Positions 25,315-33,464 of a stretch of DNA of 64,000 nt are shown one piece after another. The stretch spans positions 62,001 through 126,000 of the forward strand of contig NZ_JARHTQ010000012.1 of the NCBI RefSeq assembly GCF_029223525.1. Direction: 5' to 3'. Position 1 is the first letter of the stretch, and every line of letters starts with the position of its first letter. Made by a program: the position numbers and the translations under genes. The notes under the pieces are model-generated. The model was not told the DNA's origin and made no database searches. It worked only from the letters and a program-made list of their open reading frames with translations. This stretch comes from Streptantibioticus ferralitis. Its GTDB lineage: Bacteria; Actinomycetota; Actinomycetes; Streptomycetales; Streptomycetaceae.

Positions 25315-25388
25315 GGCGCACTCTCCTCGGGGCGAAGGAGTGGGGCGGTGGGGGGCGAACGTACCGCGTGACCGACCGAAATCGAGTT

Positions 25389-25400
25389 CTACGCGCGTAG
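25389..25400 (-). promoter_or_regulatory. Nucleoside-regulon operator before the ABC operon
   Basis: A perfect CTACGCGCGTAG palindrome 75 bp upstream of the proposed ATPase start. A possible -10 TACGTT lies downstream of it on the minus strand, with no convincing -35. It sits between the BMP gene terminators and the operon, so it can only serve the operon. Confidence 0.78.
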
Positions 25401-25437
25401 GTTGCCCAGATGACGCAGGACGGCCACGTAGCCAACG

Positions 25438-25475
25438 GGACCCGGCGGAGAGTCACCTCCGCCACCGGGCCCCGT
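25438..25475 (-). terminator. Stem-loop between the BMP gene and the ABC operon
   Basis: CCCGGCGGAG pairs with CTCCGCC-A-CCGGG across a short AGTCAC loop, giving a strong GC stem about 110 bp beyond the BMP stop codon. It probably backs up the nearer hairpin at 25521-25569. Confidence 0.55.
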
Positions 25476-25496
25476 GCGCCACGCCGATGACCGAAC

Positions 25497-25592
25497 TCCC
25501 TTGTCAGGGAGTGGATTCAGCCTCCCGGCCGCGGGTGACCCGGTTGCCCGGGAGCCACTGGCCGGGAGGCCGTTCCCTTGTCAGGAAGTGGA
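25497..25592. repeat. Duplication of the BMP gene 3' end around a hairpin
   Basis: TCCCTTGTCAGGnAGTGGA occurs at 25497-25515 and 25574-25592 with one mismatch. The latter holds the last codons and stop of the BMP gene. Between the copies is a perfect 10-bp inverted repeat CCTCCCGGCC/GGCCGGGAGG (25521-25530 and 25560-25569), probably the BMP terminator. Confidence 0.75.
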
Positions 25593-26633
25593 CTTGACCT
25601 TGATCTGGCCGCCCACGATCTTCGTCTTCACCGCGTCGATCTGCGGCTGGATGTCGTTGATGAACCCGCCACTGGTGGCCAGGCTGACGCCACCGTTGTT
25701 CAGGCCGTAGGTGTTGTTGCCGTTGAGCGCCTTGCCGTCGTGCACGCTCTTGATCAGGGCCAGCACCGCGACGTCCACGTTCTTGATCGCGGAGGTCAGG
25801 ATCGACTCCTTGTACTGGGCCAGACCCGGGTCCTGGTACTGGTCGGAGTCGACGCCGATCGCCCAGGCGCCCTTCTGGCCGTGCACGGCCTCGATCGCAC
25901 CGGAGCCGGAGCTACCGGCCGCGCTGTAGATCACGTCGATGCCCTTGGAGAGCATGCCGCCGGCCGCGCTCTTGCCCTTGTCCGGGCTGGAGAAGCCGGA
26001 CAGGTCGGAGCCGGTGGTCAGGTACTGCGTGGTGACCTTGTCGCTCGGCTTGGTGTCGGTGACACCCTGCCGGAAGCCCGCCTCGAAGCCCTTGATGAGC
26101 TGGTTGTCCACACCGCCGATGAAGCCGATGTTGCCGCTCTTGGACTTCAGCGCGGCCGCGACACCGGCGAGGTAGGAGCTCTCCGGGGAGGCGAACGTCA
26201 TGCTGTCGACGTTGTTGCCCGGCACCACGGAGTCGACGATGCCGAAGTTCGTCTTGGCGAACTTCGGTGCGACGGCCTTGACCGCGTCGGCGTAGGCGAA
26301 GCCGACCGCGACGACCGGGTTGTACCCGGCGGAGGCGAGGTCGGACAGCCGCTGCTCGCGGTCCGACTCGGTGTCGGTGGTCTTGGCGGTCAGCTCCTTC
26401 GGCGTGCCGCCGAACTGCTTGGTGGCCTGATCCAGACCACGCGCAGCGGAGTCGTTGAACGAGTGGTCACCGCGACCGCCCACGTCGTAGGCGATGCCGA
26501 CCTTCATTCCGCTGGAGGACGAGCCCGAGGTGCTCGAACCCGAGCTGGTGGAGCTCGCGCCACACGCGGTGGCGCTGATCGCGAGGGCCGCGGCTATGCC
26601 GGCTGCGGCGATTGTTGTGGTTACCCGGCGCAC
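25581..26633 (-). CDS. BMP-family nucleoside-binding lipoprotein
   Basis: A 350-residue substrate-binding lipoprotein of the Bmp/Med/PnrA family. The signal peptide ends at a lipobox-like SATAC, then a Ser/Gly/Thr-rich linker leads to the binding domain: VGIAYDVGGRGDHSFNDSA at its start (family hallmark) and NIGFIGGVDNQLIKGFEAGF in the middle. WAIGVDSDQYQDPG and VDVAVLALIKSV follow. GTG 26633 is chosen because the basic residues and hydrophobic core of the signal peptide follow directly and AAGGGG lies 8 nt upstream. It delivers nucleosides to the transporter encoded next door and has its own, slightly degenerate operator. Confidence 0.9.
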   Translation of the reverse strand: MRRVTTTIAAAGIAAALAISATACGASSTSSGSSTSGSSSSGMKVGIAYDVGGRGDHSFNDSAARGLDQATKQFGGTPKELTAKTTDTESDREQRLSDLASAGYNPVVAVGFAYADAVKAVAPKFAKTNFGIVDSVVPGNNVDSMTFASPESSYLAGVAAALKSKSGNIGFIGGVDNQLIKGFEAGFRQGVTDTKPSDKVTTQYLTTGSDLSGFSSPDKGKSAAGGMLSKGIDVIYSAAGSSGSGAIEAVHGQKGAWAIGVDSDQYQDPGLAQYKESILTSAIKNVDVAVLALIKSVHDGKALNGNNTYGLNNGGVSLATSGGFINDIQPQIDAVKTKIVGGQIKVKSTS

Positions 26634-26689
26634 GAGGGGTACCCCTTCATCCAGATAGCGCCCCGTCCGGCGCTGGTCGAACGGGAGCT

Positions 26690-26701
26690 TAACGCGCGTA
26701 G
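26690..26701 (-). promoter_or_regulatory. Degenerate nucleoside-regulon operator before the BMP gene
   Basis: On the minus strand this reads CTACGCGCGTTA, matching the palindrome CTACGCGCGTAG at 10 of 12 positions with one arm perfect. It lies 57 bp upstream of the lipoprotein start. The rest of the 26634-26950 gap shows no gene. Confidence 0.65.
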
Positions 26702-26950
26702 ATGTCAGGTAAAGGGGGGTTGAGAACCTGTTATCGGATCGAGGCCAACGGTCGGTTTCCGGCCATGGGCCACCGGGTGGCGGGGCAGTAACCGAGGGCG
26801 GTGGCACCCGCGCTCCCTGTCAGCACGGCGTTGCGTGGCGACCAGAACACCCGATCGGGTGGCCCATGCGAGACCCGACCCGACGCCCCAGCGCTGCCGA
26901 CACTCTGAGACGGAGCTCAATTCTTGACAGGGCACTCAGGAAGGCAGCGC

Positions 26951-27304
26951 ATGACCACCCAGCACCCGGAACACGACAGGCCCATCATCCCCATGCCTGC
27001 GCTCACGCTGCCAGCGTTGCGCCAAGCTGTGGCCGCGGTCGCCCCCTCCCGCCTTCCAGAGATGTTCGAGGATATGCAGAAGGCCTTCGTCCAGGCGGGC
27101 GAGGAAGGCAGCGTGGTCCCGATCCAGATGCTCTACCGGCACTGGGGCGTCGTCGTCGCGATCGAGAGAAACCCGGGGACGGCTCGCCGCCTGCACGCGG
27201 CCGAGCGCGCGGTTGCCAGCGAGGACCCCGAAGGGCAAGCGCGCGCCATCCGGGAGGCCGGTGACATCGTGCGCGCTGCCCACCGCGAGGTCGCAGACGG
27301 CTGA
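26951..27304 (+). CDS. Second DUF6247-like small protein (module paralogue)
   Basis: A 117-residue protein clearly related to the one at 15909-16268: IIPMPALTLPALRQAVAAV, a central EGSVVPIQMLYRHWGVVVAIERNPGTARRL and an acidic Ala-rich C-terminal helix. ATG start with weak AAGG upstream. It is followed by a homologue of the partner gene of the first module that appears to lack its original start and stop. If it is an antitoxin, it may now be an orphan. Confidence 0.7.
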   Translation: MTTQHPEHDRPIIPMPALTLPALRQAVAAVAPSRLPEMFEDMQKAFVQAGEEGSVVPIQMLYRHWGVVVAIERNPGTARRLHAAERAVASEDPEGQARAIREAGDIVRAAHREVADG

Positions 27305-27653
27305 CCGGCACCGGGAATGCGACCCCGATGACCTGCTCGACGGGTTGCCTTCGGAAGCACTCCGAGAGCTGGAACCACTCGCCAACGAGATCACCGTTCG
27401 CGATTCCACGATCTTTCTGGACGGCTTGGCGCACGCAGGGCACTCTCCGGGGGTACGGACGGAGCGACGTGGCCGATTGACGATCGCCTACCTCACGGCT
27501 GTACGCCGGGAACGCGTCGTCATCCTTCAGGTCACCTGGTTCGGCCGATCCTGTCGCCTTCTACGTCCCGCGCAGAGGAGTTCCACGCCTCGGCGACAAG
27601 GAGAAGGTTCCGGTAACCGCACTTGTGCCGGTGCGCATTCAACTCGCGCGTGA
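27261..27653 (+). pseudogene. Probably decayed toxin-like partner of the second module
   Basis: The frame encodes DPDDLLDGLPSEALREL, then RRGRLTIAYLTAVRRERVVI and LQVTWFG (about 27303-27545), aligning with the partner protein at 16265-16525 along its length. No ATG, GTG or TTG exists where the homologue starts; the nearest in-frame GTG (27261) lies inside the preceding gene. Where the homologue ends after VTWAG, this frame runs on for 36 unrelated codons. Loss of both ends suggests a remnant, though translation from GTG 27261 cannot be excluded. The following 27654-27837 shows no gene. Confidence 0.6.
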
Positions 27654-27837
27654 CCTTTGAACCTGTTGCCGTCTCGCGCGTTCAAGTCTCCTGGCCGCGA
27701 AAGGCGTTACCCCCAGCCCTGCGCACACCCCCCGTAACCCCACACCCCCTGTTCAGCCTAGCGCCGCACCCCTCACCACGGGTAACAACCAGTAAAGGGT
27801 CGTTTACGCACGGTAAGCGGCAGTGGAAAGGTGAGGC

Positions 27838-28062
27838 ATGCAGGCGGCGGAGATCCCAGAGTCGGGCTCGGTGGTGCTGGACAGGGCGCGGGACCGCGTC
27901 GGAGTGGTGCTGTTCATGCGGCAGGGCATGGTGCACCTGCGCCCTGCCGGGGAAGGCGAACCATGGGTCGCCCACCCGCGGGACGTGTCCCCCGCCAGCC
28001 CGACCGACGCGCTGCGCGCCAGGGTCGCGGAGGTCAACGCCGCCCGGAGGTGGGCGCGTTGA
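27838..28062 (+). CDS. Small conserved-looking protein, first of a coupled pair
   Basis: A 74-residue soluble protein (IPESGSVVLDRARDRVGVVL, GMVHLRPAGEGEPWVAHPRD, C-terminal Ala/Arg helix). ATG with AAAGGTGAGG upstream, a good Shine-Dalgarno. The beta-rich pattern resembles small Streptomyces proteins found beside regulatory genes, but I cannot name a family. The stop overlaps the TTG start of the next gene (TTGA), so the two are translated together. Confidence 0.65.
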   Translation: MQAAEIPESGSVVLDRARDRVGVVLFMRQGMVHLRPAGEGEPWVAHPRDVSPASPTDALRARVAEVNAARRWAR

Positions 28063-28295
28063 GCGCGTACCCGGTGATCCGCAGTGCGAACTGGCTGATC
28101 GGTCCGGAGACCGCACCGGAGGCGCCGCGCATGGTCTTCGAGATGGAGTGCATGCGCTGCGACGAGGCCTCGCAGGCGAGCGAGGAGTTCGAGGACGTCC
28201 GGGACTGGGCCTTCCGGCACGTGGGGCGCAACCCCTCGCACACCGGATTCCGGGAGATCATCCACCGCTTCTGGCGGGCGAGGCTGCTGAGCTGA
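28059..28295 (+). CDS. Small two-cysteine protein, second of the pair (DUF7848-like)
   Basis: A 78-residue protein: RSANWLIGPETAPEAPRMVF then EMECMRCDEASQASEEFEDVRDWAFRHVGRNPSHTGFREI. The CMRC pair with a later histidine-bearing segment HVGRNPSHTGF suggests a small metal-binding (zinc ribbon-like) fold. I recall Streptomyces proteins of this kind as DUF7848. TTG start overlapping the upstream stop. Genes of this pair type are frequent in Streptomyces near helix-turn-helix regulators, but none is adjacent here. Confidence 0.62.
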   Translation: MSAYPVIRSANWLIGPETAPEAPRMVFEMECMRCDEASQASEEFEDVRDWAFRHVGRNPSHTGFREIIHRFWRARLLS

Positions 28296-28325
28296 ACCGG
28301 TCCGCCGAACTGAACCGGTCCGCGC

Positions 28326-29537
28326 CTATTCGAGCAGCACCGCCGCCGTGAACAGCTCGACGCCGACCCTGATCGCTTCCTCGTCGGCGTCGAAGTCGCC
28401 GCGGTGCAGATCGCGGACCGTCGGATCGCCGACCGGGCGCACGCCGAGTCGGGCGAGGGCGCCGGGGACGCGTTCCAGGTACCAGGAGAAGTCCTCGCCG
28501 CCAAGGCTCTGCTCGGTGTCCTCGACGGCATGGGCGCCGTGGCGGAAGGTCATCGCCTCGCGGAGCAGGTCGGCGGAGGACGCCTCGTTGACCACCGGGG
28601 GCACGCCCCGGTGGTAGGTCAGTTCCCACTTGGCCCGGTAGATCGCGGCGATCTGGTCGATCACCTCATGGATGAGGTCGGGCGCCTCGTGCCACGCGTC
28701 GAGGTTGAGGCAGCGGACCGTGCCCTCCAACTCGGCGCGCTGCGGGATCACGTTGCACGCGTGGCCCGCCTCGATCCGGCCCCAGACCACCGAGACACCG
28801 GCGCGCGGGTCGATCCGGCGGGCCAGAGCCGCCGGGAGCTCGGTTGCGATCTTGGCCGCCGCGGTCACCAGGTCGGTGGTCAGATGGGGGCGCGCGGTGT
28901 GGCCGCCCGGGCCGTCGAGCCGCAGCTCAAGACGGTCACAGGCGGAGGTGATCGCTCCAGTGCGCAGCCCGATCCGGCCCACCTCGACCTTGGGGTCGCA
29001 GTGCACGGCGAGGATCCGCCCCACCCCGTCGAGTACGTCGGCCTTGAGCATGTCGAGCGCGCCGCCCGGCATGCTCTCCTCGGCGGGCTGGAACACCAGC
29101 CGCACCGGGCGGGGCAGCCGTCCGGCCCGGTCCAGCTCGGCGAGGACCAGGCCGGCCCCGAGGGCGACGGTGGTGTGGACATCATGGCCGCAGGCGTGCG
29201 CCCGGCCCTGCACGGTCGACCGGTACTCGACGGTCTTGGTGTCCGGGATCGGCAGCGCATCGATGTCGGCGCGCAGCGCCAGCCGGTCCCGCCCGGGCTC
29301 GTCCTCGCCGATGTCGCAGATCAGGCCGGTACCGGAGGGGAGCACTCGGGGCTGGAGGTCCGCCTGCGCCAGGCGTCTGCTGATCGCCTCGGTGGTGCGG
29401 AACTCCTCCCGGGAAAGTTCGGGGTGCATATGCAAGTCGCGGCGGAACGCGACGAGTTCGGTGAACAGGTCATCGGGCAGGGCGCCGGACGCGGGCGCGG
29501 GTAGTGAGTGGTCCACCCCCGACAGCGTAGGACTCAT
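28326..29537 (-). CDS. M20-family amidohydrolase (N-acyl/aminobenzoyl-type peptidase)
   Basis: A 403-residue metallo-amidohydrolase. The M20D hallmarks are RRDLHMHPELSREEFRT, LRADIDALPI, GRAHACGHDVHTTVALG (metal ligands Cys/His), QPAEESMPGGA (Glu pair) and LAVHCDP, with a C-terminal SLGGEDFSWYLERVPG. Members hydrolyse N-acetyl or N-acyl amino acids, hippurate or aminobenzoyl-glutamate; the substrate here is unknown. ATG 29537 has CAGGAG 5 nt upstream; the longer reading starting at 29579 lacks that support. It stands alone between the small gene pair and the wall polymer cluster. Confidence 0.87.
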   Translation of the reverse strand: MSPTLSGVDHSLPAPASGALPDDLFTELVAFRRDLHMHPELSREEFRTTEAISRRLAQADLQPRVLPSGTGLICDIGEDEPGRDRLALRADIDALPIPDTKTVEYRSTVQGRAHACGHDVHTTVALGAGLVLAELDRAGRLPRPVRLVFQPAEESMPGGALDMLKADVLDGVGRILAVHCDPKVEVGRIGLRTGAITSACDRLELRLDGPGGHTARPHLTTDLVTAAAKIATELPAALARRIDPRAGVSVVWGRIEAGHACNVIPQRAELEGTVRCLNLDAWHEAPDLIHEVIDQIAAIYRAKWELTYHRGVPPVVNEASSADLLREAMTFRHGAHAVEDTEQSLGGEDFSWYLERVPGALARLGVRPVGDPTVRDLHRGDFDADEEAIRVGVELFTAAVLLE

Positions 29538-29754
29538 GACCACTCCTGGTGTGTCGTCAGTGGAAATTCCGGCCTTCAAGTGACGAGATCATCACCCCTG
29601 TGGTGCATATCCGGCGCCGCCGCGGGTATAGCCACTTGTTAAGCCTTCGTCTTCCCTACCTCTCCATGGTGGACCAACGAGCGACCGAATGCGCGGCAAC
29701 GGCCCCGGATGGAGCAGACTCGGTCAGGTCCGTACGCGGTCGCGCCCAATCCCG

Positions 29755-31287
29755 TCAGGTCCGGGCGAGCACCGCGGGACCCGCGACCGTCGGCGTCCCC
29801 GCCAGCCGTGCGTAGACCTCCAGCAGCGGCCCCGACTGGGTCTGCCAGGACCACTTCCCCAGCATCGGCGAGCGCTGGTACGCCCTGCGGTAGCGCGGGC
29901 GGTTGGTCAGCACCGCGCCGACCGCGCGGACGAAGTCGGCGGTGTCCGCGGCGCGGAACACCTCTCCGTTGCCGAGTGACAGCGTGGCGGCGGCCATCAC
30001 CCGTACGTCGCTGACCACCACCGGCAGCCGGGCGTGCGCGTACTCCAAGTAGCGGGCGGCGAGCCCGACTTCATGGTGCGGCAGATGGTGCACCGGTACC
30101 ACGCCGATGTCCGCGGAGGCCAGGTACCGGGCGATCTCCTCGGGCGGCACGAACGGCAGGATGTGCAGCCGGGAGGCCACCCCCAGCTCCGCGGCGCGCT
30201 CGATGAGGGTACGGACGTATGCGGCGCCCGGATCGGGCACCACGAACGCCGCGTGCAGGTCGTACAGCTTGGGCAGCGCCTCCACGGCGGTGAGCAGCCC
30301 GCGCTCCGGGGCGACCGCGCCGCTGTGTACGAGCAGCGGCACGTCCGGGCCGAGGCGGCAGGCCGCCCGCACCCCGCCGACGTCGCGCTGCTCCGAACGC
30401 TCCTGGTATGCGGGGGCGTTGAGCACCACGGCGGGCGGCACCGGCAGTTTGTGCCGGGTGCGCAGCTGCTCCGCGTAGGCCTCGCACACCGTGACCACCG
30501 CATCGGCCCCGGCGGCGTGCGCCCGTTCGTCGGCGTCCCGGGCGGCGGCCGCCCGGCGCGAGCCGGCCGGACCGAGCGCGGCGCACTCGTCGGCGTCCCA
30601 CACCACCTTCACCGACCGTCCGGCGGCCTCCGCCCGTACCGCTGCGCGCAGCGCTACTCCGAGCACCCGCCGCCCGCGGGCGTGGATCAGCTGCGGGCGC
30701 CGCTCGTCCAGTACCGGGCCGTAGGCCGCCTCCAGGTCGAGCAGCAGCGGTTCGAGACGGCGCCAGGCACGCCGGGCGGGCATCAGCCGGGACAGCGCGG
30801 TGGCCAGGTCGTCCAGGAAGCCGTCGGGGACGCGGCGGCGCCGCACCGCCGCCTGGTACTGGGCGGAGCGCGCCCTGGTCCACGCCCGGCGCACCTCGTA
30901 CCGGGCACGGGCGAGGGAGTAGGCCGCCCGGGCGGCGGCCTGCCGGACCAACGGCCGATACATCACGCCGAGTTCGGCGGCTCTGGTGCCCAACAGCTGT
31001 TCGCGTACCGCGAGTTGCGCGGTGCGGTAGCGATGCGCCTCCGCGCAGCGGTACGCCAGCGGCCAGCGCAGGCCCGGTCGTGGTCTGCGGATCCGGTGCC
31101 GGCGCAGGGTCTCCGGTACGTCGACGGTGATCACCGCGACGCCCTTGAGTACCGGTGCGGGACGGCCCTCGGCGCGTCCGATGAGCGTGACGTCATAGCC
31201 AGCGTCGGCGGCCGCCCGGGCCACCCGCTGTGCTCGCGAGTCGTTCCCCAGTGTGCTGTCCGCGAGAACCGCGATCCGCGTGGTCAT
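29755..31287 (-). CDS. Glycosyltransferase (GT4-type) of the wall polymer cluster
   Basis: A 510-residue protein with a GT-B fold: N-terminal RIAVLADSTLGNDSRAQRVARAAADAGYDVTLIG, a long Arg-rich central helical region (about residues 120-220), then VVWDADECAALG, VTVCEAYAEQLR and the C-terminal nucleotide-sugar domain with PLLVHSGAVAPERGL, ADIGVVPV and EVGLAARYLEYAHARLPVVVSD. ATG 31287 is behind GGGAG. It is the last gene of the minus-strand cluster, 132 bp after the export permease gene. It presumably adds a sugar to the polymer or its linker. Confidence 0.82.
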   Translation of the reverse strand: MTTRIAVLADSTLGNDSRAQRVARAAADAGYDVTLIGRAEGRPAPVLKGVAVITVDVPETLRRHRIRRPRPGLRWPLAYRCAEAHRYRTAQLAVREQLLGTRAAELGVMYRPLVRQAAARAAYSLARARYEVRRAWTRARSAQYQAAVRRRRVPDGFLDDLATALSRLMPARRAWRRLEPLLLDLEAAYGPVLDERRPQLIHARGRRVLGVALRAAVRAEAAGRSVKVVWDADECAALGPAGSRRAAAARDADERAHAAGADAVVTVCEAYAEQLRTRHKLPVPPAVVLNAPAYQERSEQRDVGGVRAACRLGPDVPLLVHSGAVAPERGLLTAVEALPKLYDLHAAFVVPDPGAAYVRTLIERAAELGVASRLHILPFVPPEEIARYLASADIGVVPVHHLPHHEVGLAARYLEYAHARLPVVVSDVRVMAAATLSLGNGEVFRAADTADFVRAVGAVLTNRPRYRRAYQRSPMLGKWSWQTQSGPLLEVYARLAGTPTVAGPAVLART

Positions 31288-31419
31288 CCGCGGTGTGCTC
31301 CCCATGAGAGAAGGGAACACGGCGGCGGTGATCACCGGATGGCGGGCGTGTGGCGCCGGGTTGAACGGGTCACGGATAGGTATCGATCGCGGCCCGGCGC
31401 TGCGCAGGGCATTGCGCGA

Positions 31420-32319
31420 TCACCCACGGCCGTACTTCTCCTCGGCCTGCCAGCAGACCATCAGGCCGGTCACCAGCGCCGTCACCGCCCATGCCCCGGC
31501 CAGCAGCCAGGCATGCGGGGTGAGCTGCGGGTAGCCGTTGAGCAGCGCGTGCCGGGCGAGCTCGATGTACAGCGCGCCGGGGTTGGCCTCCAGGATGAGC
31601 CGTACGATCCGCGGCGCGTGCCCGGTGACCTTGGCGATGCTGTAGAAGACGCCGCAGGTGTACATCCAGGTGCGCAGCAGGAACGGCACCAGTTCGCCGA
31701 TGTCGTGGTTGCGGGCGCCGATGCGCGCCATCAGCATCCCGCAGCCGAGGTTGAAGACCGTCTGCAGCGCGAGCGCCGGAATCAGCAGCAGCCAGCGCGC
31801 GGTGAACGGCTCGCCGGTCGCCAGCACGATGCTGACGACGATGCCCATGGACAGCACAAGTTGCTGGAGCTGTACGAGAGTTGAGGCGATCGGCAGGCAG
31901 GCGCGCGGGAAGTGCATGGCCCGGACCAGTTCGATGCGGTTGGAGATCGACCAGGTGCCGGAGGAGATGGACTCCCGCGAGTAGGTGAAGACGAACATGC
32001 CGACGGACAGGAAGGCGATGTAGTTGTCGCCGGTCCCGGCCTTCTTGTCGAGCAGATAGCCGAAGATCAGCCAGTACACCGCGACGTTGAACAGCGGCGT
32101 CAGCACATGCCAGATCTGGCCGAGGCGGGCCGTCGCGTACAGGGCCGTCAGCCGGGCGCGGGCGTAGGCGACGGTGAAGTGCCGTCTGCCCCACAGCTGT
32201 TGGAGGTACGCGGGCAGGGAGGGCCGTACCACGGCCGGGGTCAGCCCGTACCGGGCGGCCAGCTCCTCGGCCTGGCTGGACGTCAGCCGGGCGGCGGGGG
32301 CGTCGATGGCTACGGTCAT
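31420..32319 (-). CDS. ABC-2 type polysaccharide/teichoic acid export permease
   Basis: A 299-residue membrane protein of the TagG/Wzm family: a cytosolic N-terminus containing YARARLTALYATARLGQIWHVLTPL (the conserved amphipathic entry region), then six TM helices, with IELVRAMHFPRACLPI between helices 2 and 3. It ends in an acidic tail WQAEEKYGRG. TagG-type permeases need a partner ATPase (TagH/Wzt); none is encoded in this window, so the ATPase must lie elsewhere. The start overlaps the preceding gene by 4 bp (ATGA). Confidence 0.88.
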   Translation of the reverse strand: MTVAIDAPAARLTSSQAEELAARYGLTPAVVRPSLPAYLQQLWGRRHFTVAYARARLTALYATARLGQIWHVLTPLFNVAVYWLIFGYLLDKKAGTGDNYIAFLSVGMFVFTYSRESISSGTWSISNRIELVRAMHFPRACLPIASTLVQLQQLVLSMGIVVSIVLATGEPFTARWLLLIPALALQTVFNLGCGMLMARIGARNHDIGELVPFLLRTWMYTCGVFYSIAKVTGHAPRIVRLILEANPGALYIELARHALLNGYPQLTPHAWLLAGAWAVTALVTGLMVCWQAEEKYGRG

Positions 32320-33464
32320 GAGGTCACCGCCACCGGGTTGCGGATCGCGCCGAGCCCGTGGCGGCTGCGGGCGGCGCTGGTGATGCCGGACAGGAAGCCA
32401 TGGGCGCGCGGCGAAGCGCCGCTGGTCAGCCAGGTCGGGTCGACCTCGCAGACGGCGACCTCCACACCGGTGCCGTCGAGTGCGAGCGGCAGGGTGTGCA
32501 CGACCGTGGACGGGAAGCTCAGCAGGCGGGCACCTATCGGCCCGCGCCGGGCGACGAGTTCCAGCGGCAGGTCGGGCCGTACGATCTCCAGCCCGGTCTC
32601 GGCGGACAGCCGCCGCAGTTTGTCCTCGCGCTCCCGGCGGTGCGCGAAGTAGCGGGTGGCGCCGTGCGCGGCGGCGATCCCGCGGACGGCGGCGAGGTAG
32701 GCGTCCGGTTCGACCACGCCGGTCTCCACCAGCGAGGTCCCGATCAGGTCCGCGCCGCGCCGGACGGCGGGCGGGCCGAAGCGGGCCCGGGTCCACGCCA
32801 GGTGGTTGACGTGCAGCCGGGTACCGGGCGGCGGTGTGACCGGCATCGAACTGAACAGCTCCACCCGGCGGTTGGGTCCCGCGGTCAGCCGCCGCCGGGC
32901 GTTGGCGGCGACGGCGGCGAACGCGGCGTCCCGCAGGCCGCGTCCCGCACGGTGCCAGCGCACCAGGCGCTGCCCGTCGGCGATCAGCGCCACGAACTCC
33001 ATGGTCGCCGTTCCGTCGTCGATCACCACCAGGTCGCGGGCCCGGGTCAGCGGGAGCAGCGTCTGCACGAAGCGCGAGAACGGGTCGCCCAGCACCAGGC
33101 GCTTGGCGCGCAGCAGCAGCGGCGTCAGCCCCGCGAGGGTCCGTACCGGCCCGGCGGTCGCGGTGCGCGGCTCGCACCACCGCAGCGCCAGCCCCTCGTC
33201 CCGCGCCAACTCCGCCATCCGCCGCAGCTGCCCCCGGCTCATCGGGTCGCGCGGCGGCAGGACGACGACGGTGCAGTCGGCCACGCTCAGCGCCCCGGCG
33301 GTGCGCTGGGCGTGCACCCACTCCAGCAGGTTGAGCAGCTGCACCGGGGACTCGATGAGGGCGAGCGTGCGCAGCCCGCCCCCGCCGTCCGCGACGGCGC
33401 CCTGATCGCCCGCGGCACGGGGCCCCGGAACGGCGGCGGCCCCGCCGGCTGGTGAACCGGTCAC
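32316..33464 (-). CDS. Polysialyltransferase-like glycosyltransferase (A)
   Basis: A 382-residue protein resembling the alpha-2,8-polysialyltransferase (POLYST) family: LALIESPVQLLNLLEWVHAQ at the start, LVLGDPFSRFVQ, ARDLVVIDDGTATMEFVAL as the central acidic motif, RYFAHRREREDKL with the HxR-type element and FPSTVVHTLPLAL near the C-terminus. It probably transfers the CMP-activated nonulosonic acid made by the next two genes (inference). GTG start overlaps the NeuB-like gene stop (GTGA). A second, diverged homologue is at 37915-39285. Confidence 0.8.
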   Translation of the reverse strand: MTGSPAGGAAAVPGPRAAGDQGAVADGGGGLRTLALIESPVQLLNLLEWVHAQRTAGALSVADCTVVVLPPRDPMSRGQLRRMAELARDEGLALRWCEPRTATAGPVRTLAGLTPLLLRAKRLVLGDPFSRFVQTLLPLTRARDLVVIDDGTATMEFVALIADGQRLVRWHRAGRGLRDAAFAAVAANARRRLTAGPNRRVELFSSMPVTPPPGTRLHVNHLAWTRARFGPPAVRRGADLIGTSLVETGVVEPDAYLAAVRGIAAAHGATRYFAHRREREDKLRRLSAETGLEIVRPDLPLELVARRGPIGARLLSFPSTVVHTLPLALDGTGVEVAVCEVDPTWLTSGASPRAHGFLSGITSAARSRHGLGAIRNPVAVTS

